Source of the DNA: Leptospira dzoumogneensis
Lineage (GTDB): Bacteria; Spirochaetota; Leptospiria; Leptospirales; Leptospiraceae
Reading direction: 5' to 3'
Assembly: GCF_004770895.1 (NCBI RefSeq)
Contig: NZ_RQHS01000026.1
Location: 1 to 63,554, forward strand
DNA length: 63,554 nucleotides
Shown here in pieces: positions 38,405 through 47,738 of this stretch. Under the pieces are notes generated by a model. The model was not told where the DNA came from. It did not search any database and worked only from the letters and a program-made list of their open reading frames with translations. A program made the position numbers and the translations under genes. The first letter of the stretch is position 1. Each line of letters opens with the position of its first letter.

Positions 38405-38584
38405 TTAAACGTAAAGATCCAAAAGTCTGGATCTCCCTTCGGAAGCTTGGGCTTGCACTTGAGCCTCTACGTTCAGCTTCAAAAGTTTAGAATTCATATC
38501 CGACTGAGCTTGGAATATTTCCCTAGGCAGATTGGCGATTCTTTCGATCATGAGAGATTGGCTGGTTTGGCTACCGATTTCCAT
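38405..38584 (-). CDS. Small protein, unknown function
   Basis: A 59-residue protein beginning MEIGSQTSQSLMIERIANLP. AGGTAAAG lies just before the ATG at 38584, which is a better start than an in-frame one at 38641. It is helical and polar with a hydrophobic LLDLYV end. It loosely resembles short YjfB-like motility-associated proteins in size and layout, but I cannot confirm that. It is divergent from the TPR gene. Confidence 0.55.
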   Translation of the reverse strand: MEIGSQTSQSLMIERIANLPREIFQAQSDMNSKLLKLNVEAQVQAQASEGRSRLLDLYV

Positions 38585-38697
38585 TTTCTTTACCTCTATA
38601 GAGTGGGGATTTTTTCTTTCCTTTGCCCCCGTTTCAATCATCGGTTGATCTGTGGAAAACTTGATTATTTTAGGAATTTTTTTAGCCTGTCCCAGTC

Positions 38698-39546
<849 letters not shown>

Positions 39547-39585
39547 TCACCTGCCTCGCATAACCTGCAAACTTAATTCAAATCA

Positions 39586-40980
39586 CTACCATTCTACATT
39601 GGCAGGATTTGCATCTACAGGATAAGTAGAAATATCGTATTTTAAGGCATTCACTATTCCATCATCTAATGCGGATTTTATAACATTCCTATTCGTATCT
39701 AAGAAACTTTGAGCGTTATAAACAAAAGACGCAAAAAGAGGATTATTATAATAATTAAATATGACATCCGATATGGGAGTATGATACGGGACATCAGTTA
39801 AAAATACGGGATAAGATTTCACCTCAATACCACAAGAACAAACCTGACTTAAAGGCTCCATATCCGTTTGGAGTTTAGGTTCCCCATTATCAAACGATCC
39901 GTTATTATTCGTATCGATCCACAAACGCGGCAGGTCTTCGTCGTATAAAATCGGAGCAGAGGAACTTGCAGCTTTAATAAATTTTAGAGGATAACCGTAT
40001 TGGGCCATACTATCGGAGGCAGGAGTAAGAGTGGCAAGATTGGAAGAAAGGATCAAATCAAAATCATCGTTATAATATTGAAAGTAAAAACCTCCGGTTG
40101 AATATCCGATAGCTTTACCTGCATAACCGTCGGAGGTGGATACAAAAGCAAAAGTCCTTTCAAGTTCGTAAATAAATTCAGGATAGAACTGGCCCTCGTA
40201 AGTATAATCCGGAATTACTTCTTTATCAGATGAATAAAAATAATAGTCCTGACCTACTCTTGAGATCCGAAATGCCTTGCCATATCTTAAAAAGAGATCA
40301 GAGGACGAATTCTGATCATAGACTCTAAAATGTACCAACGAGCGATTTTGGACCGAATATGTAGTGTTAGCCCTTTTTACTATAGAATATCCAGAAGAGT
40401 AAAGATATGGAAGAGGATTAACAATTTTATCAAAGTACGAAAGTAGAATAGTTTCCGAGGGAGTATTAAAATTTTCGACCTGTATAGTCACAAAACGCCT
40501 TAGATATTCATCCAAATCATATTTCATTTCAATAAAATAGACTGAATTCTGCAGATAATAGCGTAAAGATACGTTCTTATATTCTTTTCCCTCAAATTCA
40601 ATATCTCCTATTACAAGAGCCGCTCCCAATTCAACTGTATCCGCATAATTTAGGATAATATACTTGCATAGATCGTTTTCCTGAATGATCGAATACACTG
40701 CATCCATCTCCGAATTCAAATTGGAAGTGTATAATTCCGATTGTGGTAAAATTGAGTAAGCTCCCAAACTCTGATCGGAAGATTTACTTCCAAGCTTCAT
40801 TAGATCCTTCTTGGTTGGAAGCTCTTGAACCAGATATTTTGGAGAATTCGGAACTGACTGAACGACACCGAATAAGAAGGCCAAACTACTTATTGGCTCA
40901 GAACCGGCCCCAGGCTGGCAGCCGTAAGAAAAAATATTAAACCCGAAGATCAGAATAAAAGAAAATAATATTTTTTTCAT
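39586..40980 (-). CDS. Putative lipoprotein, unknown function
   Basis: A 464-residue protein with signal segment and lipobox FSYGC. The mature part is rich in Tyr, Phe, Ser and Asp and looks beta-structured; LWIDTNNNGSFDNGEPKL near residue 360 resembles a calcium-binding D/N-rich loop of the kind seen in dockerin or thrombospondin-3 repeats. Its base composition is more AT-rich than its neighbours, which could mean transfer. Upstream, a CTAACGTTAG palindrome at 41032-41041 and a second GGCTAACG next to the ATG may be regulator sites. Family not recognised. Confidence 0.75.
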   Translation of the reverse strand: MKKILFSFILIFGFNIFSYGCQPGAGSEPISSLAFLFGVVQSVPNSPKYLVQELPTKKDLMKLGSKSSDQSLGAYSILPQSELYTSNLNSEMDAVYSIIQENDLCKYIILNYADTVELGAALVIGDIEFEGKEYKNVSLRYYLQNSVYFIEMKYDLDEYLRRFVTIQVENFNTPSETILLSYFDKIVNPLPYLYSSGYSIVKRANTTYSVQNRSLVHFRVYDQNSSSDLFLRYGKAFRISRVGQDYYFYSSDKEVIPDYTYEGQFYPEFIYELERTFAFVSTSDGYAGKAIGYSTGGFYFQYYNDDFDLILSSNLATLTPASDSMAQYGYPLKFIKAASSSAPILYDEDLPRLWIDTNNNGSFDNGEPKLQTDMEPLSQVCSCGIEVKSYPVFLTDVPYHTPISDVIFNYYNNPLFASFVYNAQSFLDTNRNVIKSALDDGIVNALKYDISTYPVDANPANVEW

Positions 40981-41091
40981 ACGTTAGCCAAAATATGGGA
41001 AATCCCCGGATAGATTCTTTATAAGTTTTAGCTAACGTTAGGCGCAACAATATTTTGCCATATATTCCTTATTTTCTATAGAAAAGGCGAT

Positions 41092-41121
41092 TATGCGGGA
41101 ATTTTATTCTTCTCCCGCATA
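41092..41121 (-). terminator. Hairpin after the FecR-domain lipoprotein gene
   Basis: TATGCGGGA and TCCCGCATA form a perfect nine-base stem with a 12-base loop, 25 bases past the stop of the minus-strand gene. A CCTTTTC run follows, so termination is plausible though the T-tract is weak. Confidence 0.55.
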
Positions 41122-41145
41122 TATTTGAAGACGTAATTTAAAAGA

Positions 41146-41841
41146 TCACTTCCCTGCTAATTTTCTCTTAGCAAGATCTTGGATCTTTAAAAAATCCTCT
41201 AACTTCAAAGTGTTTTTTTCTCCCACAGGAGAATTACTTATTTCACTATGGTTGTGAACATAAGGAATTCCAATCTTTAGCAGATCATCCTTATCGATCA
41301 CAATCGTTTTTGTTCCTCTTGTGACTGTGAGATAATCGGATGTAGGTATCATCTTAGAATGGTCTGAAGAATTTTCCAACTCCACCTTACCTTGGCAATG
41401 GCAGATAAAAGTCATGTCTTCTACAATATTAGTAAAAAATTGAGTTCCTCTTACACCCGCAGTAGTTGTTGGAGTTCCTAAGCTTAAGCCCTCACCTTTT
41501 GCAAGTTTATTGGAGAGAAGCCATGATCTTCCCTTCTCTTGGAAAAACTTTTTGTCAGATTTGATGTCGTCGAAGCGGAATCTGGAACCGGATTGGATTT
41601 CCAGCAAGGAAACATTTTCTCCAAATGCGATCGTTGCAGTGGCGCCTTCGTCCGTAACCAATGTGTCACCGTTTTGGATCTCTTTGTTCACTTCTGCCTT
41701 GGATTTTTCGGAACCCCTTTCTAAGGTTACGTTCCCTACAACAAATGTGATCACTCCCTTACCTACATCCGCTTCCTTTTTACCGCAAGAAAACAAAACG
41801 CATGTTATACCTAGAAGAAATAGAACTGATAATATTTTCAT
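41146..41841 (-). CDS. FecR-domain lipoprotein
   Basis: A protein of about 231 residues. I start it at the ATG at 41841, giving MKILSVLFLLGITCVLFSC with lipobox LFSC; an in-frame start at 41919 adds 26 residues. The mature part is a FecR beta-domain: GVITFVVGNVTLERG, IQNGDTLVTDEGATATIAF, and the hallmark TPTTTAGVRGTQFF. No FecI sigma factor, TonB receptor or transporter lies nearby, so it is unlikely to be a classical anti-sigma relay and may instead be a structural periplasmic domain. Confidence 0.85.
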   Translation of the reverse strand: MKILSVLFLLGITCVLFSCGKKEADVGKGVITFVVGNVTLERGSEKSKAEVNKEIQNGDTLVTDEGATATIAFGENVSLLEIQSGSRFRFDDIKSDKKFFQEKGRSWLLSNKLAKGEGLSLGTPTTTAGVRGTQFFTNIVEDMTFICHCQGKVELENSSDHSKMIPTSDYLTVTRGTKTIVIDKDDLLKIGIPYVHNHSEISNSPVGEKNTLKLEDFLKIQDLAKRKLAGK

Positions 41842-42027
41842 AGCGGTCGATTGTGGAGGCTCTTTTAAAGGAAGTAAATCTATTTTTGAAAAAGAAGAGA
41901 CTATTATAGTCCGTACCAATCTTTAGTTTATCAATAAACATCCGATGTCGGGCTTCCAGAGCCGATGCAGTAGGCTCTTATAATTATTCTAAACGAAGAA
42001 GCGGGTAAATAAAAGTCTTATTGGCGC

Positions 42028-42414
42028 TTATTTTTTCTGAGAAGTTTTCTTGGGAGAAGGGACTTTCCGTTTTGTAGCCTTCTTCTTAGAAGCCTTGGAG
42101 GTCCTATTATAATCCAAGGCAAGTCCCATCCAGTATCCAAACTCTTTCTCAAGCTTTACTTCTTCGATATTTACGAATACAAATCCTTTCATCAGATTTC
42201 CATTATGGATCATTGGTCTGGCTTTTTTCTTTTCTAAAACGGATTCGTAATCTTTGGGATCTATTCTGAACATAAGCTCCTCGTCCCTGACACAAACGCA
42301 CATCTTTCCGTTTACCATAAAACAAAGACCACCGAACATTTTTTTCTCTTCTACCTCTTTTTGTTCGGTGAGAGTTTTTCGTACACGTTCGGCCGTTTTT
42401 TCGTGAATCGCCAT
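42028..42414 (-). CDS. TfoX N-terminal-domain protein with basic tail
   Basis: A 128-residue protein with a TfoX_N domain (VEEKKMFGGLCFMVNGKMCVCV, ELMFRIDP, KGFVFVNIEE) and a Lys/Ser/Thr-rich tail of about 25 residues that would bind nucleic acid. The TfoX C-terminal domain is absent. AGGAAAAG precedes the ATG. Full TfoX activates competence genes in other bacteria, but stand-alone N-domains are common and of unclear role. No competence gene is in the window. Confidence 0.88.
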   Translation of the reverse strand: MAIHEKTAERVRKTLTEQKEVEEKKMFGGLCFMVNGKMCVCVRDEELMFRIDPKDYESVLEKKKARPMIHNGNLMKGFVFVNIEEVKLEKEFGYWMGLALDYNRTSKASKKKATKRKVPSPKKTSQKK

Positions 42415-42459
42415 ATACTTTTCCTAAGTTTTTAGATGTTTATTCGAATGAAAATCCGA

Positions 42460-42780
42460 TTACTCAGGAACATTCGCGAGCTGGTTTACATCTTCTCCCG
42501 GGACCAAAATAAATTCTCCATTAGAACCTTTTAGTCTGCTTTCCAGAAACGGTTTATATTCTTCCGAATTATAAAAGTTTCGGAGAGCTTCTTTGGACGG
42601 CCATTCGATGATCAGGAATAGTTGAGGAAGTTTTCTGTCCCCTTCTATCTTTTCCATATTCGTGGTCCTGGAAAGATATCTTCCCCCGAATTTTTCCACC
42701 ATCTTGGTCACACTGCGCACATAAGCAGGGATCCAACGCGCGCTGGTAATATTTAATTCTGCTACGGAGTAATACTTCAT
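42460..42780 (-). CDS. DUF1330-family protein
   Basis: A 106-residue ferredoxin-like-fold protein. Typical DUF1330 segments: YYSVAELNITSARWIPAYVRSV, GGRYLSR, LIIEWPSKEALRNFYNSEEYKP. GGAGAAGG precedes the ATG at 42780, so I prefer that start to one at 42816. It is 45 bases upstream of the TfoX_N gene on the same strand. Enzymatic function is unknown. Confidence 0.88.
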   Translation of the reverse strand: MKYYSVAELNITSARWIPAYVRSVTKMVEKFGGRYLSRTTNMEKIEGDRKLPQLFLIIEWPSKEALRNFYNSEEYKPFLESRLKGSNGEFILVPGEDVNQLANVPE

Positions 42781-43009
42781 GACCTTCTCCAATCTTAGAT
42801 TTTGAAATGGTTGCAAGCCTTTTCAGGATTACTTTGAGATGTAAACTAGTGAAAATCCGTATATTCTTATCATCTCGAACGAATTTTTAAGGGCGATATT
42901 ATAAGATCAGTCGAATCTTACTCGGTTTTGGTGCAAAATCCATCATAGACAAGCGGGATGTAATCGGTTCTTTCAAAGGGATCGATAGAATGTATCCGCC
43001 GAGGAAAAA

Positions 43010-44461
43010 ATGCAAAAAGAACATTTCGACGTGATCACTGTGGGCGCGGGTTTATCAGGGATCAGCGCAGGTTATCATCTTCAAAAACTTTGCCCGGGTA
43101 AAAAATATACGATCTTAGAAAGTAGATCGGATATAGGCGGGACCTGGAGCCTATTTCGTTATCCTGGAATTCGTTCCGATTCCGATATGTTTACTTTGGG
43201 TTATTCTTTCCGACCTTGGAAAGAAGCGAAGGCAATCGCCGACGGACCTTCTATCCTAAATTATGTGAGGGAAACAGCATCCGAATTCGGAATAGATCGT
43301 AATATCAGATTTGAACATAGAGTAACCTCGACTTCTTGGTCCAGTAAGGAAAATTTTTGGACTTTAACCGTAGAAGTAGGACCTAAAAAAGAAAAACGCA
43401 CATACACTGCGGACTTTCTTTATATTTGCAGCGGTTATTATAATTACGATAAAGGGTTCACTCCGAATTTTCCCGGAGTAAAGAATTTTAAAGGACAGAT
43501 CATTCATCCTCAACATTGGCCTGAAAATTTAAACTATAAGGGCAAAAAGGTAGTAGTGATCGGAAGCGGTGCAACTGCGGTTACATTAGTTCCATCTATG
43601 GCGGATGATGCTTCTCATGTTACTATGCTGCAAAGGTCTCCTACTTATATTACCAGTCTTCCATCCAAAGATATAGTCGCAGATTTTTTAAGATTTATTC
43701 TGCCTGCGAAACTTGCTCATCATATCACTCGTATCAAAAACATTCTGATCCAAATTTGGTTCTATCAAGTTTGTAAAAGATCTCCTAACTTTGCGAAGTG
43801 GCTGATCAGATTAAGATTAAAAGCCTCTCTTCCTAAAGGTTATGATATAGATACTCATTTCAAACCGAATTACCAGCCTTGGGATCAAAGAGTATGTTTG
43901 GTGCCCGACTCCGATCTTTTCAAGTCGATCTCCAAAGGTAAAGCATCCATAGTCACAGATCATATTGAAACTTTCACAGCCAAGGGGATTAAATTAAAAT
44001 CCGGGAAAGAATTAGAAGCGGATATTATAGTCACTGCAACAGGATTAGAATTACTCGCAATCGGCGGGATACAACTAAAGGTAGACGGTGAAGCGGTAGA
44101 TATTTCCAAACAATTTACATTCAAAGGTTTAATGCTAAGCGGAGTTCCTAACTTCGCATTTTGTGTGGGTTATACAAACGCATCTTGGACATTAAGAGCG
44201 GATCTAACTTCTACTTATGTTGCGCGACTTCTGAACCATATGGATTCAAAAGGTTACAAACAATGTGTTCCGGTTTGTGATCCTTCCAAAATGGAGAAGG
44301 AGCCTATACTGGATCTGAATTCCGGATACATCCAAAGAGCCATAGAGCAGTTCCCTCAAAGGGGAGCAAATAGACCTTGGAGATTCCATCAGAATTATCT
44401 AATGGATCTATTCGATATAAATTTCGCGAACGTGAACGACTCTAACCTGTCGTTCGGATAA
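43010..44461 (+). CDS. Baeyer-Villiger-type flavin monooxygenase
   Basis: A 483-residue FAD and NADPH-dependent oxygenase. Features in order: FAD-binding GAGLSGISAG (residues 12-21), DIGGTWSLFRYPGIRSDSDM, the Baeyer-Villiger fingerprint FxGxxxHxxxW as FKGQIIHPQHW (about 159-169), the NADPH loop VVIGSGATAV, and a late TATGLE motif. GAGGAAAAA precedes the ATG. It forms a pair with the SDR gene 27 bases downstream, recalling MymA-type FMO/SDR pairs that modify fatty or cyclic ketones. Substrate unknown. Confidence 0.92.
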   Translation: MQKEHFDVITVGAGLSGISAGYHLQKLCPGKKYTILESRSDIGGTWSLFRYPGIRSDSDMFTLGYSFRPWKEAKAIADGPSILNYVRETASEFGIDRNIRFEHRVTSTSWSSKENFWTLTVEVGPKKEKRTYTADFLYICSGYYNYDKGFTPNFPGVKNFKGQIIHPQHWPENLNYKGKKVVVIGSGATAVTLVPSMADDASHVTMLQRSPTYITSLPSKDIVADFLRFILPAKLAHHITRIKNILIQIWFYQVCKRSPNFAKWLIRLRLKASLPKGYDIDTHFKPNYQPWDQRVCLVPDSDLFKSISKGKASIVTDHIETFTAKGIKLKSGKELEADIIVTATGLELLAIGGIQLKVDGEAVDISKQFTFKGLMLSGVPNFAFCVGYTNASWTLRADLTSTYVARLLNHMDSKGYKQCVPVCDPSKMEKEPILDLNSGYIQRAIEQFPQRGANRPWRFHQNYLMDLFDINFANVNDSNLSFG

Positions 44462-44488
44462 AAACAAAATAGGAAGAAGAAAACCCAA

Positions 44489-45328
44489 ATGAAAAGTTTT
44501 AAAAATAAAGTGGCCGCCATTACCGGGGCCGGATCGGGAATGGGCAGAGAACTTGCGATCCAACTTGCGGAACAAGAATGCAATCTCGCATTATCAGACG
44601 TAAACGAAGCTGGCCTTGCGGAAACAGTTCAATTAGTAAAGAAGAAGAATCCGAATATTTCCGTTACCAGCCAAAAACTGGACGTATCGGATCGCTCCGC
44701 TGTTTTCGATTGGGCCTCAAAAGTAGCCAAAGATCATAATAAGATAAATTTAATATTTAATAATGCAGGGATCGCATTCGGCTCCACGATAGAAGGATTC
44801 GAATCCAAAGATTTTCAAAGAGTTATGGACATCAACTTCGGCGGAGTAGTGAACGGAACCCAAGCATTTCTGCCCTATTTAAAAGAAAGTGGAGAAGGTC
44901 ATATCATCAATACCTCTAGTGTATTCGGGATCATCGCAGTTCCAGGGACCTCTGCATACAATGCATCCAAATTTGCAGTGAGAGGATTTACGGAGACCTT
45001 AAGGCAAGAATTGGACCTTACCAAAGTGAAAGTTTCCGCAACCAGCGTCCATCCTGGCGGTATCAAAACTGCAATTGCAAAAAGTTCTAAGACCAATGAT
45101 AGCGTGAGAGCACTTGGCTTGGATCCAAATACTGCAGGGGAAAAGATGTCCGCTCAGTTTATAACGACTGCAGAACGCGCCGCAAAAGTGATCCTTAAAG
45201 GAGTAAAAAAGAATTCCCGCAGAGTTCTTATCGGGCCGGATGCAGTATTTGTGGATCTGATGCAGAGATTACTTCCCACTTCTTACCAGGTAATAATCGG
45301 GAAACTTCTACTCAAACAAATGAGATAA
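44489..45328 (+). CDS. Short-chain dehydrogenase/reductase
   Basis: A 279-residue SDR enzyme with the cofactor loop TGAGSGMGRE, NNAG, catalytic Ser in INTSSVFG, and YNASK (Tyr and Lys). Acidic SDVNEAGL after strand two suggests NAD(H) preference. The C-terminal extension (RRVLIGPDAVFVDLMQRLLP) is typical of the lipid-acting SDR group. It probably supplies or consumes the ketone or alcohol handled by the upstream monooxygenase. AGGAAG precedes the ATG. Confidence 0.93.
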   Translation: MKSFKNKVAAITGAGSGMGRELAIQLAEQECNLALSDVNEAGLAETVQLVKKKNPNISVTSQKLDVSDRSAVFDWASKVAKDHNKINLIFNNAGIAFGSTIEGFESKDFQRVMDINFGGVVNGTQAFLPYLKESGEGHIINTSSVFGIIAVPGTSAYNASKFAVRGFTETLRQELDLTKVKVSATSVHPGGIKTAIAKSSKTNDSVRALGLDPNTAGEKMSAQFITTAERAAKVILKGVKKNSRRVLIGPDAVFVDLMQRLLPTSYQVIIGKLLLKQMR

Positions 45329-45334
45329 ATTCGA

Positions 45335-45368
45335 TTTACGGAGAGCCATTCGATTGGCTTTCCGTAAA
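45335..45368. terminator. Strong 14-bp hairpin between convergent SDR and cheY
   Basis: TTTACGGAGAGCCA pairs with TGGCTTTCCGTAAA (one wobble) around TTCGAT. It lies six bases past the SDR stop and 65 bases past the cheY stop, so it probably ends transcription from both sides. There is no long T-tract. Confidence 0.65.
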
Positions 45369-45432
45369 CAAAATCCGTTTGTAAGAGACCCTATCCGAAA
45401 AATATAAAGAATTTTTCAGGAAAGTAGTGATC

Positions 45433-45795
45433 TCACTGTATTACTTGTTTTATGATATCCAGGAATTGTGCGGGCCGAAACGGTTTAATGATCCATCCGT
45501 TCGCTCCGGCTTCTGCGCCTTTCTGTTTTATATTTTCTTCCGACTCGGTAGTTAGGGTCAGAATAGGCACATTCGTATTTCTCTTTCTTACCTCGCGTAT
45601 AAAAGCAAGCCCGTCCATCACCGGCATATTTATATCCGTTATGACTAGATCGTATTCGGCATCGCTGAATTTGTCTATGCCCTCCTTTCCGTCGGATGCA
45701 AGAGTGACTTCATAGCCGCCTATCCCCAACGTCTGCTGGACCAAACTCCTCATAGTAGCCGAATCATCTACCGCTAGTATCCTTAAGTTCCCCAT
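45433..45795 (-). CDS. cheY: Chemotaxis response regulator CheY
   Basis: A 120-residue single receiver domain: DDS at residues 10-12, phospho-acceptor Asp54 in YDLVITDINMP, Thr near 82 and Lys in IIKPFRP. It relays phosphate from CheA to the flagellar switch. AAAGGAG precedes the ATG. It is the last gene of the che operon, three bases after cheR. No CheZ, CheC or CheX phosphatase is present nearby. Other receptors' signals converge here as well. Confidence 0.94.
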   Translation of the reverse strand: MGNLRILAVDDSATMRSLVQQTLGIGGYEVTLASDGKEGIDKFSDAEYDLVITDINMPVMDGLAFIREVRKRNTNVPILTLTTESEENIKQKGAEAGANGWIIKPFRPAQFLDIIKQVIQ

Positions 45796-45798
45796 ATA

Positions 45799-46641
45799 TT
45801 AAGCTCCTTTAATAAATAACGTAAAGTTGGAAGGATTCAATTCATAAAAACGGCATAGACCGAATTCACGAATGATGAAATTTTTGGAATATTCCGATAT
45901 CGATTCTGCAGAACCCAAAATAAGAAAGCTGTCTTGATCCAATGCCTTCTCTATTTTATTGAATAAACTTTTTCGCTCCTGCTGATCGAAATAATAAGAT
46001 ACGTTCCTGCATAGTATTAAATCACAACCGGATGGATAAGGATCGTAGATCAAATTATGCTGTTTAAATTCTATAATAGATCTTATTTCATCATTCACCC
46101 TGTACAGTCCTTTGGAGACAGGATCGAAATACTTTGCAAGATGTGCCTCAGGCAATCCCCTTCCTATCTCGAAAGCGGAAAAAACCCCGCCTTTGGCTTT
46201 TTCTATCGTATCCTTTGCTATATCCGTTGCGGTTATGCTGATATTCTTAAATAAATGAGGATACCTTTCATGGATGGAGATCGCCACCGAATAAGGCTCT
46301 TGTCCCGTGGAACAGGCAGCCGACCATATTTTGATCTTGGGATCCTTCTGTTGTTTTCTCTCCAAGATCTCAGGTATGATCCTTTCTAAGATCGCTCCGA
46401 AAATACTTTCGTCCCTAAAAAATCTAGTTTCGTGAGTAGTTACTCTTTCTATTACTCTCTCCCTAAATTCAAGATCGGAACCTTCTTTGAATTTTTTAGA
46501 CAATTGCCCGAAGTCGGATAAATTATAATCCGCTAATATATCCGAGAGACGACTTTCCAAAAGATAAATTTTTTCTTCGGTCAGGGATATGCCCGTCGCC
46601 TGTTTTATCGCGTCCATCAATTCGAAAGTAGCATCTAACAT
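45799..46641 (-). CDS. cheR: Chemotaxis methyltransferase CheR
   Basis: A 280-residue SAM-dependent enzyme that methylates receptor glutamates for adaptation. An N-terminal helical domain is followed by the SAM fold: ERVTTHETRFFRD, IWSAACSTGQEPYSVAI, YDLILCRNV-like DLILCRNVSYYFD. Its start overlaps the cheB stop by one base, so the two are coupled. No TPR extension. Confidence 0.94.
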   Translation of the reverse strand: MLDATFELMDAIKQATGISLTEEKIYLLESRLSDILADYNLSDFGQLSKKFKEGSDLEFRERVIERVTTHETRFFRDESIFGAILERIIPEILERKQQKDPKIKIWSAACSTGQEPYSVAISIHERYPHLFKNISITATDIAKDTIEKAKGGVFSAFEIGRGLPEAHLAKYFDPVSKGLYRVNDEIRSIIEFKQHNLIYDPYPSGCDLILCRNVSYYFDQQERKSLFNKIEKALDQDSFLILGSAESISEYSKNFIIREFGLCRFYELNPSNFTLFIKGA

Positions 46642-47735
46642 TATAATGAGTTCCTTTGTAATAGGTTAGAGATCTTTTCGGCGATATGATCCACATCCAA
46701 TACTTCATCTACGAGCCCCTCCTGTACCGGACGATTGGGCATTCCAAAAACCGTACACGATTCCCTATTCTGAGCGATCAAGTATGCTCCATTCTTCTTT
46801 AACTCCTTCATTCCGAGATAACCGTCTTCTCCCATTCCTGTCATAATGATCGCGGTTGTTTCTTTCGGAAAATTTTCGGCTAAAGATCTAAATAGAATAT
46901 TTACGGAAGGTTTACATAATTCCTCTTCAGGACCGTTAAACACTCTTGCAGAAGGGCCGGAATTGCCGTTGATTATCTCGAGTTGTTTTCCCCCGGGAGC
47001 TATATAAGCTACTCCTTTCCGCAATACTTCGCCGTCCTCCGCTTCTTTGATCAGAATATTCGCCGCCTGCGAAAGGCTTTCCGCTAGATAATTGGTGAAT
47101 AAAGGAGGCATATGTTGTGCGATTACGATACTTCCGCTAAGATCCGACGGTAACTTTTGGAATAATTGACGCAACGCGATCGGTCCTCCGGTAGATATTC
47201 CTATCGCGCATATCGAACAATCCTTCTCCCTTCTGGTTTGGACAATATTAACGGGAATATTTTTCTTTTCCGCCGGACTCTGGATGATCGGCTTGATTGG
47301 ACTAAGGGCTTTGATCTTTGAAGTCAATAACTCCAAGGTTTCGCTTAACGCTCCTTCTTGCCCTCCGTTAGGTTTCGGCACAAAATCGATCGCCCCCATA
47401 TCCAAAGCTTTCAAAGTGATCTTAGCTCCTTCTTGAGTGAGAGAACTGAGCATAATCACCTTTGTGTCTGGAAATTTAGATTTAATTTCCTCCAAAGTTT
47501 GGATCCCGTTCATCTGAGGCATTTCTACATCCAAGATCACGAAGTCCGGTTTCAGTTGAGCGATCTTAGGAAGTGCGAACTTACCGTCGATCGCCGCTCC
47601 TAAAAATTCGATCTCTCCATCTTGGGAAAAAGTGTTCCGAAGAAGGTTCCGGTAGACCAAAGAATCGTCCACGATGAAGACGGATGTCTTCCGAGACGTT
47701 TTATTTTTTTCCACAGGTAATTCCAAGGCGCTCAC
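46641..47735 (-). CDS. cheB: Chemotaxis methylesterase CheB
   Basis: A 364-residue enzyme with a receiver domain (Asp69 in DFVILDVEMPQMNG) and a methylesterase domain with the catalytic Ser in GISTGGP, His in AQHMPP and Asp in GMGEDGYLGM. It removes methyl groups from receptors when phosphorylated by CheA. The start is uncertain: GTG at 47735 lies only three bases after the MCP stop, and the AAGGTGAG that overlaps it would equally serve a TTG at 47726. Confidence 0.95.
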   Translation of the reverse strand: MSALELPVEKNKTSRKTSVFIVDDSLVYRNLLRNTFSQDGEIEFLGAAIDGKFALPKIAQLKPDFVILDVEMPQMNGIQTLEEIKSKFPDTKVIMLSSLTQEGAKITLKALDMGAIDFVPKPNGGQEGALSETLELLTSKIKALSPIKPIIQSPAEKKNIPVNIVQTRREKDCSICAIGISTGGPIALRQLFQKLPSDLSGSIVIAQHMPPLFTNYLAESLSQAANILIKEAEDGEVLRKGVAYIAPGGKQLEIINGNSGPSARVFNGPEEELCKPSVNILFRSLAENFPKETTAIIMTGMGEDGYLGMKELKKNGAYLIAQNRESCTVFGMPNRPVQEGLVDEVLDVDHIAEKISNLLQRNSL

Positions 47736-47738
47736 CTT

